From Chroogloeocystis siderophila 5.2 s.c.1 (GTDB lineage Bacteria > Cyanobacteriota > Cyanobacteriia > Cyanobacteriales > Chroococcidiopsidaceae): 64,000 nucleotides of DNA. The position numbers and the translations under genes were made by a program. This document shows positions 1 through 8,404 of the stretch, in pieces (the stretch's first letter is position 1; each line of letters opens with the position of its first letter). The stretch spans positions 62,001-126,000 of the forward strand of contig NZ_MRCC01000011.1 of assembly GCF_001904655.1 (NCBI RefSeq), read 5' to 3'. The notes under the pieces were generated by a model. The model was given only the letters and a program-made list of their open reading frames with translations, was not told the origin of the DNA and did not search any database.

Positions 1-32
1 GCTAGCGCAATTGACATTGGTTTGCCTTTTTG

Positions 33-1124
33 CTAAGGAACAAGGTCAGGAAACACTTCTTGTACCGCAGGATGAACGAGGCGATGATTTTGAACGTTTA
101 CACCCGCCGCTAAAGCCGGATTTGTTGTCACAGCTTGCATTCCTAAATTCGCCAATTGCACGACATAAGGTAAGGTGCTATTATTTAAAGCTTGCGTTGC
201 CGTCCATGGTACAGCCCCAGGCATATTCGGGACACCGTAATGAACGACTCCTGCTTCCACATACGTAGGCTTAGTGTGACTTGTCGCGCGTAACGTCTCG
301 ATACAACCACCTTGGTCAACCGCTACATCAACAATCACCGATCCTGGACGCATCCGCCCGACTAACTCGCGATTCACCAGAATCGGCGCGCGTCGCCCTG
401 GAACTAAGACCGCACCAATGAGTAAATCTGCGTCGGGAACAACAGCGTCAATTTGTGCAGAATTACTATAAAGCAACTCGACTCTAGAGCCAAAGATTGT
501 TTCTAGATAAGATAACCGCTCTACGTTTACATCTAAAATTTGGACAGTCGCACCCATTCCGACAGCAATTCGCGCCGCTTCAGTACCAACAACGCCACCA
601 CCTACAACGACAACATGCGCAGGTCGAACACCTGGAACGCCCCCTAACAAAACCCCGCGCCCTCCTTGTTGACGTTCTAGAAACCGCGCGCCAAATTGTA
701 CTGATAAGCGCCCAGCAATAATACTCATCGGTGTGAGTAGTGGTAGCTTGTTTGTGCTACTCGTTACTTCTACAGTTTCATACGCGATCGCTGTCACGCC
801 ACAATCAATTAAATGCTCGGTTAAAGCGCGATCAGCGGCTAGATGCAAATAGGTAAATAATAATTGCCCTTTTTGGAGAAACCGATATTCTGGCTGAAGC
901 GGTTCTTTGACTTTCACAACGAGTTCCCGATTCCAAGCCTCTTGTGTAGAAACAATTTCTGCTCCCACTTGACGATAGTCTTCATCGGTAAAACCCGCAC
1001 CGACACCAGCTTGGGATTCTACAAAAATCTTATGACCATTCTCTTTGAGGACTCGCACACTACTCGGACTTAAGCCCACGCGAAATTCTTGATCCTTTGT
1101 TTCTTTGGGAACACCGATTTCCAT
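33..1124 (-). CDS. ald: Alanine dehydrogenase
   Basis: Catalyses NAD-dependent interconversion of L-alanine with pyruvate and ammonium in the cytoplasm. The 363-residue product has the usual family length. The N-terminal signature GVPKETKDQEFRVGLSP (residues 4-20) carries substrate-binding R15, and K73 (in KVKEP) and H94 (in TYLHL) match the known pyruvate-site Lys and His of cyanobacterial AlaDH. A Rossmann dinucleotide fold starts at VVVVGGGVVG (171-180). D270 lies in the conserved DVAVDQGG segment, followed by the VPNMPGAVPWTAT motif. The ATG at 1124 fits the family start exactly. It is transcribed away from the Hlip gene, so the two share a 213-bp divergent region. Identification is firm; its physiological direction (alanine catabolism or ammonium assimilation) cannot be read from sequence. 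Confidence 0.96.
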   Translation of the reverse strand: MEIGVPKETKDQEFRVGLSPSSVRVLKENGHKIFVESQAGVGAGFTDEDYRQVGAEIVSTQEAWNRELVVKVKEPLQPEYRFLQKGQLLFTYLHLAADRALTEHLIDCGVTAIAYETVEVTSSTNKLPLLTPMSIIAGRLSVQFGARFLERQQGGRGVLLGGVPGVRPAHVVVVGGGVVGTEAARIAVGMGATVQILDVNVERLSYLETIFGSRVELLYSNSAQIDAVVPDADLLIGAVLVPGRRAPILVNRELVGRMRPGSVIVDVAVDQGGCIETLRATSHTKPTYVEAGVVHYGVPNMPGAVPWTATQALNNSTLPYVVQLANLGMQAVTTNPALAAGVNVQNHRLVHPAVQEVFPDLVP

Positions 1125-1241
1125 TGGTTATCATCTTCTCATCTGTTTTTAGCTTAAGCGCGATCGCTCTGTCAGTGGCGACATATTAAGCTTCCGAACC
1201 GTGCCTTGAGCCTACTTTTGTCAATTTTATCTGTACAATAC

Positions 1242-1280
1242 AGTAAAGAAATGTAAAGAAAACGTAATTTTGGGTACAAT
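1242..1280 (+). promoter_or_regulatory. HLR1-like RpaB box and -10 of the Hlip gene
   Basis: Read on the minus strand, 1257-1242 is TTTACATTTCTTTACT, two TTTAC-type half sites 10 bp apart. This resembles the HLR1 element (pairs of KTTACAWW separated by 2 nt) bound by RpaB upstream of high-light genes; the second half site departs from consensus at two positions. A TACAAT -10-like hexamer follows at 1275-1280 with no good -35, as in activator-dependent promoters. It lies 58-96 bp before the Hlip start. The assignment is inferred from the motif and from the gene it precedes. Confidence 0.4.
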
Positions 1281-1337
1281 CTAATTTGACTTCTGAATCA
1301 ACTCTCCTAGCCAATCTATCTGAACGAGGTTTCACAA

Positions 1338-1511
1338 ATGACAACTCAACCACAACCAACAACAACGCCCAATTTAGAGGAACCCAAGTTTGGATTTAAC
1401 GAATACGCCGAACGTTTAAACGGTAGAGCAGCAATGATTGGCTTTTTACTCCTCATTGTTATTGAATACTTGACAGGCAAAGGAGTATTAGCTTGGCTTG
1501 GGCTAAAATAG
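1338..1511 (+). CDS. High-light-inducible protein (Hlip/SCP), one-helix
   Basis: A 57-residue one-helix member of the LHC/ELIP family, a thylakoid protein that binds chlorophyll and carotenoid to protect photosystem II and chlorophyll-synthesis intermediates under stress. The signature ERLNGRAAMIGFLLL (residues 25-39) includes the chlorophyll-ligand ExxNxR motif, and a single membrane helix spans about residues 32-52. The N-terminus is short, polar and rich in Thr, Gln and Pro, typical for the stroma-facing arm. The ATG at 1338 follows ACGAGGTTTCACAA, a plausible ribosome site. An HLR1-like box lies upstream. Monocistronic by layout. Which Hli paralogue it is cannot be told from one sequence. 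Confidence 0.93.
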   Translation: MTTQPQPTTTPNLEEPKFGFNEYAERLNGRAAMIGFLLLIVIEYLTGKGVLAWLGLK

Positions 1512-1686
1512 AGTAAAAGACGCTTACGTCTAAGTTATCAGTACTAGTAGAAACAAAACCTACTTGACAGTGAACCTTAGAGAAATTAATTTTGCCATCT
1601 TCAGGAATGATGCAAATTAGATAAAGATACCTCCATCTTAGAAACGTAGGTCTTAAGATGATAGCTAAGCTCAAGTGTATTAATTT

Positions 1687-1992
1687 GTGATGAACGCAGC
1701 CATACCGAAATTGATAAAGTCTGCATACCGTAAAGAGCCGCTACCCAGTATATTGGTGACAATGGGAGCGGTAGATGCTGTCATTGGTGGATTAGGCGAT
1801 CGCTGGTCTTTGTTTGCGTTTGGATTGGTAACTGTAGGAATAGCGATTGGCTTACGCTGGTGGTTGTTACAGCAGCAGCGCCCTTATCCAACAGAATCAG
1901 TGAATACACCGCGTTACTTACCACCTAGTAGTAGTAGCTCGCACCAAGCATTACCCGTGTTAAAAGTGTCAAAGAAACGCCCTCGCCACTAA
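1687..1992 (+). CDS. Small membrane protein of unknown function
   Basis: Encodes about 100 residues, starting at GTG 1687 or, equally well, at the adjacent ATG 1690. Residues 18-60 are hydrophobic with one or two membrane segments (SILVTMGAVDAVIGGLG and LFAFGLVTVGIAIGLRWW), followed by a polar Pro/Ser-rich tail with a run of five serines and a basic C-terminus KKRPRH. The look is that of a small inner-membrane or thylakoid protein with a cytoplasmic tail. I do not recognise a named family. It follows the Hlip gene by 175 bp on the same strand, too far to assume an operon. Confidence 0.72.
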   Translation: MMNAAIPKLIKSAYRKEPLPSILVTMGAVDAVIGGLGDRWSLFAFGLVTVGIAIGLRWWLLQQQRPYPTESVNTPRYLPPSSSSSHQALPVLKVSKKRPRH

Positions 1993-2066
1993 AAAAATCA
2001 GAAGCAAACCTACAACTAGTTGCGAAAACTCCTCAACCGAGCAGTTTTGTGTGGGTCGCAATCAAC

Positions 2067-2285
2067 TCAAGCTTCTGCTGATTCAACGAGTTTTTTCAAC
2101 TTCATATAAGCTTCTTCTGGAGTAAGTGGCTCGGATTCATTTTCATTGGGAATGTAATATTGTCTATTGTCGGGGAAGTGCCGCACTACAAAACTAGAAA
2201 TGATTCCTAGTTCCATTGCTCTTTCTCCCAGTCTGTCAGCTGCTTCTGCCAAGCTGTATTCATCGTGAATTTTATACTCGCTCAT
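2067..2285 (-). CDS. Small conserved-type hypothetical protein
   Basis: A 72-residue soluble acidic protein read from ATG 2285 (MSEYKIHDEYSLAEAADRL). The frame is open to 2327, but the extra 14 residues look like untranslated leader. The N-terminal half is helical with DEYSLAEAADRLGERAMELG; the C-terminal half has LTPEEAYMKLKKLVESAEA, a second amphipathic helix. It has no Cys pair, signal peptide or membrane segment. The family is not recognised. The gene stands alone, flanked by a convergent neighbour and a long AT-rich gap. Confidence 0.6.
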   Translation of the reverse strand: MSEYKIHDEYSLAEAADRLGERAMELGIISSFVVRHFPDNRQYYIPNENESEPLTPEEAYMKLKKLVESAEA

Positions 2286-2327
2286 ATTTTTGACTGAAGT
2301 TATAAAAAAAGACTTAACTAAAATCAT

Positions 2328-2945
2328 CTTACTAATTTAACTATATTATATATAAAAAAGAATCACTTTAAACACCCGACAGCCAATTAGAGAAAATTAT
2401 ATAATATCATCTATTTTCTCCACTTTAAATGGTAGGTGTTAGCGATCACAAAAGGTGAAAATTACTCTTTTTGCAGTCAAGAAATAATCTATATTTTATA
2501 AATTTGAGATTGATTTTGATCTAAAATAAAATAAGTTGATTCAGTAAGACTCGGATAACAAACATATATTTGTTTGTTAAAAGTTTTAGATTTAGTTATT
2601 TAATAGAAAAAGCAGTAACTTGTGAGATACACAATATTAATGATTAACAATCTTTTCTTGGCTTGGCTAAGCCTTGAGTAAAAGCAACTTAAATATTGGT
2701 TTAAATCATCTTCCTAAAGAAGGGTTTTGATGTTAGTTGCATGGACTCCTAAAAATACAAAAATTGTTTTGAGTATTTTTACACTTGCAGTTAACAAGTA
2801 GCCTTAGCTTAGAGAAAAATAGTTATTCTAAATTTTGTAACGCTCTCGCTACTTCAAGCGATAAATCTCTAATTGGGAGAATGTCAAACCACAAATAAAG
2901 TATTTATCCTGCAAGCTAGATGACCATCACGGTTGGAGGCAGCGC
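2328..2945. other. 618-bp AT-rich intergenic region
   Basis: Strongly AT-rich, with no open frame of note. The only structures seen are a small hairpin GGCTT-GGCT-AAGCC at 2660-2673 and scattered A/T tracts. It presumably carries the promoters of the 72-residue protein (minus) and of the PAS-Crp regulator (plus), but no clear -35/-10 pair stands out. Confidence 0.5.
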
Positions 2946-4148
2946 GTGAATGTAGATAAATTTGTTAAACAAATCTATACACAAATAGAAAGCTTGTATC
3001 GATTGAACAATGGAACAGAAATTCCAAAAGAAATGTTACCGATCATGCTAACGAATCTGGGCATTATTTCTGAAGAGCTACAGGTAACGGTAGATGAACT
3101 ACAACGACAAAATGAAGAGTTAATAGCGACACGTACAGCACTGGAATTACAGATCCGACGTTATCAAGAACTCTTTGATTTTGCTTGTGAGGGTTACATC
3201 ATTACAGATAAATCGGGAAGGATCGAGGAAGCCAATCGGGCGGCGGCTAAACTGTTGAACGTATCGCAGCGCTTTTTAGTCGGCAAATCATTTCTGATGT
3301 TTGTTGTTGAAAACGATAGACAAGCACTTTATAGCAAGTTGATGCAACCGCAGCAGGTAGAAGAATCAATCGAGTGGACAGTGAATCTTTGCCCGCGTAA
3401 TAGCGAACCATTAAAAGTCGCACTCACAATCGTGATCGCAATTGACAACGAAGGTAAGAAAAGCCGAATGCAAATATGTATTCGCCAAAGTCCAACTGCT
3501 GAAGCTCAGCCTTTGATAGAGCCAATCGAAGAAAAAGTGAGTGATTTAACAGGCGATCGCCGTAAGTTTGTTTATTTGAAGGGTGAACTCATACCACTTA
3601 ACCCGCAAATGATTTGGCAAGTCCACCAAGGAATTGTGAAACTAAGCACTTTGAGCGAAACTGGGGAAGAGGTAGTCGTTGGCTTAGCAGGACCTGGAAT
3701 GCCATTTGGAGTCGAGTTAACTTCGCTGCATACGTATCAAGCTACCGCGCTTTCCCAAGTTCAGTTACTCTGTTATTCTTTTAGCGAACTCGCCGCATCG
3801 CCGTTGCTAGCTGCAAATGTTTTACCGCGAATCAACCAAAGATTACAGCAGACCGAAGCTTTGTTGGCTATTTTTGGGCAAAGACGCGTTAAAGATCGTT
3901 TTGAGCAATTATTACAGCTACTAAAACACGAGGTTGGGCAACAAACTGCTCAAGGAACTCGTTTAAGCGTCCGGTTCACGCATCAAGAATTAGCCGAAGC
4001 TTGTTCAACAACCAGAGTCACAATCACGCGATTGTTAGGAAAACTGCAAGAACAGGGGAAGATTGCCATTGATGGCAACAATCACATTATTTTGAAAGAA
4101 AAAAGTTTGTTTGATAAACTGCCGGAAGAAGATGTTTATACCGTGTAG
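2946..4148 (+). CDS. PAS-domain Crp/Fnr-type transcriptional regulator
   Basis: A 400-residue sensor-regulator. Residues 40-72 form a coiled-coil-like helix, 73-180 a PAS domain (YQELFDFACEGYIITDKSGRIEEANRAAAKLL), about 207-290 a cyclic-nucleotide-binding-like beta barrel, and 345-373 a Crp winged helix (FTHQELAEACSTTRVTITRL). The R-x-T-x-T-R recognition-helix pattern is that of Crp/Fnr/NtcA proteins. The usual cAMP phosphate-binding loop (GExFGE..RxA) is not obvious, so the ligand, if any, is unknown. The GTG start at 2946 is set by GGAGG at 2935-2939. A PAS fused to the N-terminus suggests a second input such as redox, light or a small molecule. Targets unknown. Confidence 0.85.
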   Translation: MNVDKFVKQIYTQIESLYRLNNGTEIPKEMLPIMLTNLGIISEELQVTVDELQRQNEELIATRTALELQIRRYQELFDFACEGYIITDKSGRIEEANRAAAKLLNVSQRFLVGKSFLMFVVENDRQALYSKLMQPQQVEESIEWTVNLCPRNSEPLKVALTIVIAIDNEGKKSRMQICIRQSPTAEAQPLIEPIEEKVSDLTGDRRKFVYLKGELIPLNPQMIWQVHQGIVKLSTLSETGEEVVVGLAGPGMPFGVELTSLHTYQATALSQVQLLCYSFSELAASPLLAANVLPRINQRLQQTEALLAIFGQRRVKDRFEQLLQLLKHEVGQQTAQGTRLSVRFTHQELAEACSTTRVTITRLLGKLQEQGKIAIDGNNHIILKEKSLFDKLPEEDVYTV

Positions 4149-4241
4149 TCGGGTTCAAAGATCAGGGTTAAAAGCAAGCTATAGTAATAGAATTAATTTT
4201 CTACCATATCCTGAGTATCGCTGCGATTGCTATATACAAAG

Positions 4242-4264
4242 AAAAAACCCCTTTCTGGGGTTTT
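4242..4264. terminator. Bidirectional rho-independent terminator
   Basis: AAAACCCC (4244-4251), loop TTTCT, GGGGTTTT (4257-4264): an 8-bp stem flanked by A and T runs, so it can act on both strands. It sits between the convergent PAS-Crp regulator and coxC. Confidence 0.8.
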
Positions 4265-4305
4265 GCTAGCGGTTACTGACTAGTAAAAACGATTACCAAT
4301 ATGAC

Positions 4306-4944
4306 TTAGAGGATGTACAGCAGTCCAAATAGGACAATCCACACCACATCAACAAAGTGCCAGTAGATTTCTGCTGCTTCTACACCAAAGTGTTTCTCAC
4401 TTGAATAGTGGCCCGCAACACGCGATCGCCACAAAACTGCCAAAATTGCAACGAGTCCAATAAATACGTGCAATCCGTGGAAGCCAGTGAGAACATAAAA
4501 CGCACTAGCGAATAAATTTGTCGTGAGACCGAACTCCAAATTACTGTATTCGTAAAGCTGTCCGGCTAGGAAAATTGCGCCCATTGCCGCAGTAATTGCT
4601 AACCACGTACGCATTCCAGACACGTCATTTTTCTTAATTGCTGTGTCCGCATTGTGAATCACAAAACTACTGGAAATCAGAATTATGGTATTGACTCCAG
4701 GCAGCAGCAGTTCTAAGTCTGGTGTTCCTTCGGGTGGCCATGATGGTAGCACCGAGCGAAAAGCTAAGTAAGCACCAAACATACCGAAGAAAATCATTCC
4801 TTCAGCAACTAGAAACATAATGAGTCCAGTAATGCGATGGTCTGGATGTTCTTCGTGGTGCGCTGCGGCTTCAGTGTGGTGATAGTTAAGCGCTGTTTTT
4901 GCTGGGTCAAGTGTTTGACTTTGCATGATTTCATTAAATAACAA
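4306..4944 (-). CDS. coxC: Cytochrome c oxidase subunit III
   Basis: A 212-residue polytopic subunit of the aa3 terminal oxidase. Five membrane helices fit the short cyanobacterial/Bacillus form: the first two helices of mitochondrial subunit III are absent. The His-rich N-terminus (HHTEAAAHHEEHPDH) precedes GLIMFLVAEGMIFFGMFGAYL, and FHGLHVFIGL and EIYWHFVDVVWIVLF are family hallmarks, with the conserved Glu in the first helix. Third gene of the coxB-coxA-coxC operon on the minus strand, 55 bp after coxA, ending at the bidirectional terminator. The symbol ctaE is used for the same gene in other species. Confidence 0.96.
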   Translation of the reverse strand: MLFNEIMQSQTLDPAKTALNYHHTEAAAHHEEHPDHRITGLIMFLVAEGMIFFGMFGAYLAFRSVLPSWPPEGTPDLELLLPGVNTIILISSSFVIHNADTAIKKNDVSGMRTWLAITAAMGAIFLAGQLYEYSNLEFGLTTNLFASAFYVLTGFHGLHVFIGLVAILAVLWRSRVAGHYSSEKHFGVEAAEIYWHFVDVVWIVLFGLLYIL

Positions 4945-4999
4945 ATGTACGGGTAATGAATTGTGAGCGACTCATAATCATCCCTCACAATTCATCGAG

Positions 5000-6751
5000 T
5001 TACTTGCGGTCTTCTGGGTTAGCAGCAACCTTAGGATCGGGATCAGCACGTAACGCTGAATTAGGACCAGCTGCTAAAGCAGGTTCTTTTTCATCTGAGA
5101 AGGGTACATTTTCCACTTCTTTATTGTCACCGTTGCTCATACCGTAATCATAAGGTCCGGTTGCTAGAACAGGTAGTTTGTCAAAATTCTCGATGGCTGG
5201 TGGTGAAGTTGTCATCCACTCTAAGGTGAGTGCTTGCCAAGGGTTGTTAGCTGCTTTCGGACCGTACATCCAACTCCAAATCGCGTTAATAATAAATGGA
5301 AAAGTAGAAACGGCGAGCAGATAAGAACCCATTGTGCAGATGAAATTGAGCGTTTCAAATTTAGGATCATATACCGCAATTCGGCGGTTCATACCCATCA
5401 TGCCCAACTTGTGCATCGGCAAGAAAGTCATATTTAAGCCCACAATTGTGAGGGCAAAGTGCACCTTACCCCAAAACTCATTGAGCATGCGCCCAGTCAT
5501 TTTGGGGAACCAGTGGTAGAAACCTGCATAGATACCTAGGACGCTACCGCCAAATAGAACGTAGTGCAGGTGAGCTACGACAAAATACGTATCATGAACG
5601 TGAATATCAAAGGGTACAGCAGCTAACATAACGCCGCTAATTCCACCGATTACAAACGTTCCGACAAAGCCCATGGCAAAGAGCATCGCGCTGTTGAGGC
5701 GTAGTTTACCACCCCAAACTGTGGCTACCCAGCTAAAAACTTTGATCCCTGTGGGTACAGCGATGATCATCGTTGTGATCATAAAGAACATCCGCAACCA
5801 CCCAGGAATACCACTAGTAAACATATGGTGTGCCCAGACGATCAAGCCCAAGAAGCTAATTGCCAAACTTGAGTAGGCGATCGCCTGATAACCGAAAACA
5901 GGTTTACGCGCGTGGACAGGCAAAATTTCCGAGATTAGCCCGAAAAAGGGCAAGATCATAATATAAACTGCTGGGTGCGAATAAAACCAGAACATATGCT
6001 GGTAAACAATTGGATCGCCACCGCCAGTTGGATTAAAAAACGTTGTACCTGCGAGTAAATCAAATGCCAACAGAATTAACGCACCGGCGAGTACAGGAGT
6101 CGAAAGCAATGTAATTGCCGAAGTCGCAATCATTGACCAACAAAACAACGGCATTTGATTGACCGTCATTCCTGGGATGCGCATTTTCCAGATGGTCACT
6201 AGAAAGTTGATTGCGCCCAGAATTGATGAGGTTCCTAGCAACAGGACGCTCATAATCCAGATCGCTTCGCCTACCTGTCCCGTTACCAAACTTAACGGTG
6301 GATAAGACGTCCAACCCGCATCGGGGGCATCACCAATCAATAAGCTGCTGATGAGTAACAAACCAGCAGGTGGAATCATCCAGAAGGCAACGGCGTTCAA
6401 GCGTGGAAATGCCATATCCTTCGCCCCGATCATCAGAGGGATGAGATAATTCGCAAATCCAGCGCCTGCGGGTACGATCCACAGGAAAATCATAATCGTC
6501 GCGTGGAGCGTAAACAAGCTGTTGTAAACTTCTGGACTGACAAAATCTGTTTCTGGTGTTTTGAGTTCGGTTCGTACTAAGTCAGCTAAAACACCACCGA
6601 TACAGTAAAAGATAAACGTTGTGACGAGGTATTGAATGCCGATGACTTTGTGATCGGTATTAAAGCTGAAGTAATCGCGCCATTTTCTTCCCCCTGGTTC
6701 CTCACTTAGGGCAGAAATGTTAGCGCCTTCTTGTAGCTGTGCTTGTGTCAT
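5000..6751 (-). CDS. coxA: Cytochrome c oxidase subunit I (A2-type)
   Basis: Catalytic 583-residue subunit reducing O2 to water and pumping protons. Ligands are all present: H83 and H396 for haem a, H394 for haem a3, H259, H308 and H309 for CuB, with Y263 four residues after H259 for the cross-linked His-Tyr. The helix VI motif is FYSHPAVYIMILP: Ala replaces the helix-VI Glu of mitochondrial-type enzymes, and the preceding Tyr-Ser pair defines the A2 subclass. Twelve membrane helices are expected through about residue 495; the hydrophilic C-terminal tail (about 500-583) is long and acidic. 58 bp separate it from coxB, so they are cotranscribed. Sits in thylakoid and/or plasma membrane. Confidence 0.97.
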   Translation of the reverse strand: MTQAQLQEGANISALSEEPGGRKWRDYFSFNTDHKVIGIQYLVTTFIFYCIGGVLADLVRTELKTPETDFVSPEVYNSLFTLHATIMIFLWIVPAGAGFANYLIPLMIGAKDMAFPRLNAVAFWMIPPAGLLLISSLLIGDAPDAGWTSYPPLSLVTGQVGEAIWIMSVLLLGTSSILGAINFLVTIWKMRIPGMTVNQMPLFCWSMIATSAITLLSTPVLAGALILLAFDLLAGTTFFNPTGGGDPIVYQHMFWFYSHPAVYIMILPFFGLISEILPVHARKPVFGYQAIAYSSLAISFLGLIVWAHHMFTSGIPGWLRMFFMITTMIIAVPTGIKVFSWVATVWGGKLRLNSAMLFAMGFVGTFVIGGISGVMLAAVPFDIHVHDTYFVVAHLHYVLFGGSVLGIYAGFYHWFPKMTGRMLNEFWGKVHFALTIVGLNMTFLPMHKLGMMGMNRRIAVYDPKFETLNFICTMGSYLLAVSTFPFIINAIWSWMYGPKAANNPWQALTLEWMTTSPPAIENFDKLPVLATGPYDYGMSNGDNKEVENVPFSDEKEPALAAGPNSALRADPDPKVAANPEDRK

Positions 6752-6809
6752 GACGAAAGAGGAAGTAGAAAGTAGGGAGTAGGGGTATGATATTTAACCC
6801 CTAACACCT

Positions 6810-7898
6810 TTAATGGTGAGTGTGATGGACTTGGTGGAGCATTTCTGGTTGAATGCCCAAATCACTAACGTAAGGAGCTAAAAATTCTGCGGGAGATAAA
6901 TCTGCTGAATTAACTGCAACTAGCTGCTGCAAATCGAGACTGGCGACTTGCTGTTCTTTTTGCCACTGCTCAAATGCTTCTGGTGTCTCAATGACAAATT
7001 GTGTATTCATTGCACCGTGATATGGACCGCAAAGTTCAGCACAGATTAGCTTATACTCACCGACAGTTTTTGGGGTAAAGCGAATTTCTGACTGTCTCCC
7101 AGGAATCGCATCTTGCTTTAGGCGTAATTCTGGAACCCAAAAAGCGTGGATTACATCGTTTGCTGTCATGCTGATTTGAACTTCGCGCCCTACAGGAACA
7201 TGTAATTCGCCTGTAGTAATTCCTGTATCGGGATAGGTAAAGATCCACGCGTACTGCAATCCTGTAACGTTAACCGTCAGTGCTGGAGGTGTTCCTTCTT
7301 TATCAGGGCTTGCACCAATTGTAGGAGAAACAACCCCAACGCCAGGCGCATTTTGTCTTTGAGGAATTTGGTCAGCGTTGCGAACTGCTGCGGTTGCTGG
7401 GTCTTGCATTGCCGCATCAGATTTTTCCTGGTTGAGGTTAGAATCTGTGTTTGGCGATGTATCGCTCAGCGTTGCAGCGATCGCGGCTCCTGGCATTCTC
7501 ACAGCTTGTTCTTCAATTGGGGCATCATGAACGCTATGCGGACTAAACCCCCCAATCGAGTTATAGACATCAAAGCTGTAAATTGCAATTCCGATAACAA
7601 TAATAGCCGGTACTGCCGTCCATAAGATTTCTAGTGGAATATTGCCGAAAATGGGTGATCCATCAGAATCGTCACCAGGACGACGACGATAGCGAATCGC
7701 AGAGTAGATTAAGGCACCTTCCACAATTAGAAACAAACCTGTGGAGATGGTCAACATCGCATTGAATAGCCCATCTACTAACTCAGCTTCGTCTGATGCT
7801 GGGGTTGGCAGTAGACCATGATTCTGACCGTACCAAAGGCTGACTATGGTGACGACGATACCAACGAGTAATGTCCAGATCGAGGATGGAATGTTCAC
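6810..7898 (-). CDS. coxB: Cytochrome c oxidase subunit II (CuA)
   Basis: A 362-residue electron-entry subunit that takes electrons from cytochrome c6 or plastocyanin. Two N-terminal membrane helices (about 8-24 and 45-67; a third hydrophobic stretch at 90-110) anchor a periplasmic cupredoxin domain. The binuclear CuA site is complete: H251, C286, E288, C290, H294 and M297 (CAELCGPYHGAM). Between the membrane part and the cupredoxin is an unusual Pro/Ala/Gln-rich linker at about residues 120-205. The C-terminus is His-rich (HQVHHTHH). First gene of the coxBAC operon, divergent from ctaA over 506 bp. Confidence 0.96.
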   Translation of the reverse strand: MNIPSSIWTLLVGIVVTIVSLWYGQNHGLLPTPASDEAELVDGLFNAMLTISTGLFLIVEGALIYSAIRYRRRPGDDSDGSPIFGNIPLEILWTAVPAIIVIGIAIYSFDVYNSIGGFSPHSVHDAPIEEQAVRMPGAAIAATLSDTSPNTDSNLNQEKSDAAMQDPATAAVRNADQIPQRQNAPGVGVVSPTIGASPDKEGTPPALTVNVTGLQYAWIFTYPDTGITTGELHVPVGREVQISMTANDVIHAFWVPELRLKQDAIPGRQSEIRFTPKTVGEYKLICAELCGPYHGAMNTQFVIETPEAFEQWQKEQQVASLDLQQLVAVNSADLSPAEFLAPYVSDLGIQPEMLHQVHHTHH

Positions 7899-8404
7899 GG
7901 TTTAGCTATTTAGTGACTTTACTTCTTACTTCTATTGTTAGCTCTGCTTATCTACCACGGTAGTGTAGGGACAAACTACCGTCGAGCCAAGAAAGGTTTT
8001 TTACTAATTTCTTTGGGATCGCTCAATAAGGTTTGCCTAGCGTCTTTCTCTAGTATCACCTCTGGCAGATGTTAAGCAAAGTAAATTGTGTTGTTCACTG
8101 ACCTTTGAAGAGGTCAGGGTAATAGGGAAGAACCCGACCTTAAAAAAAGTACAACAAGCACGAATGTATTCATGAGGATTCTCTGACCTCCGCTCCCCGA
8201 TCCCTGACCCTTGTTGAGTCATTGATACAAGCAAACTTGAACAAGTCGCCAATTGTAATTTTCGGACTACACAGGATAATCATCAATCACAGTCAAAGCT
8301 CAATGTAGCTCATTTTCTGTTAGTAATGCGCTAGCGTGGAGATGAGCAGATAGTCACAAAAACATTAACTTTAATAGCTTTCAATCAGGCAGAAGGTATC
8401 GTTC
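7899..8404. promoter_or_regulatory. Divergent control region between coxB and ctaA
   Basis: 506 bp without a credible gene. It must hold the promoters of both oxidase units. A strong imperfect hairpin lies at 8111-8140 (AGGTCaGGGT pairing with ACCCGACCT). A CT-rich intergenic repeat lies at 8181-8213 (CTCTGACCTCCGCTCCCCGA and onward), matched by a relative at 11594-11630. No operator of known type was recognised. Confidence 0.5.

Noticed and set aside
8037-8252. 71-codon minus-strand frame in the coxB-ctaA gap
   Set aside because: Overlaps a hairpin and the CT-rich repeat; no ribosome site or recognisable product.
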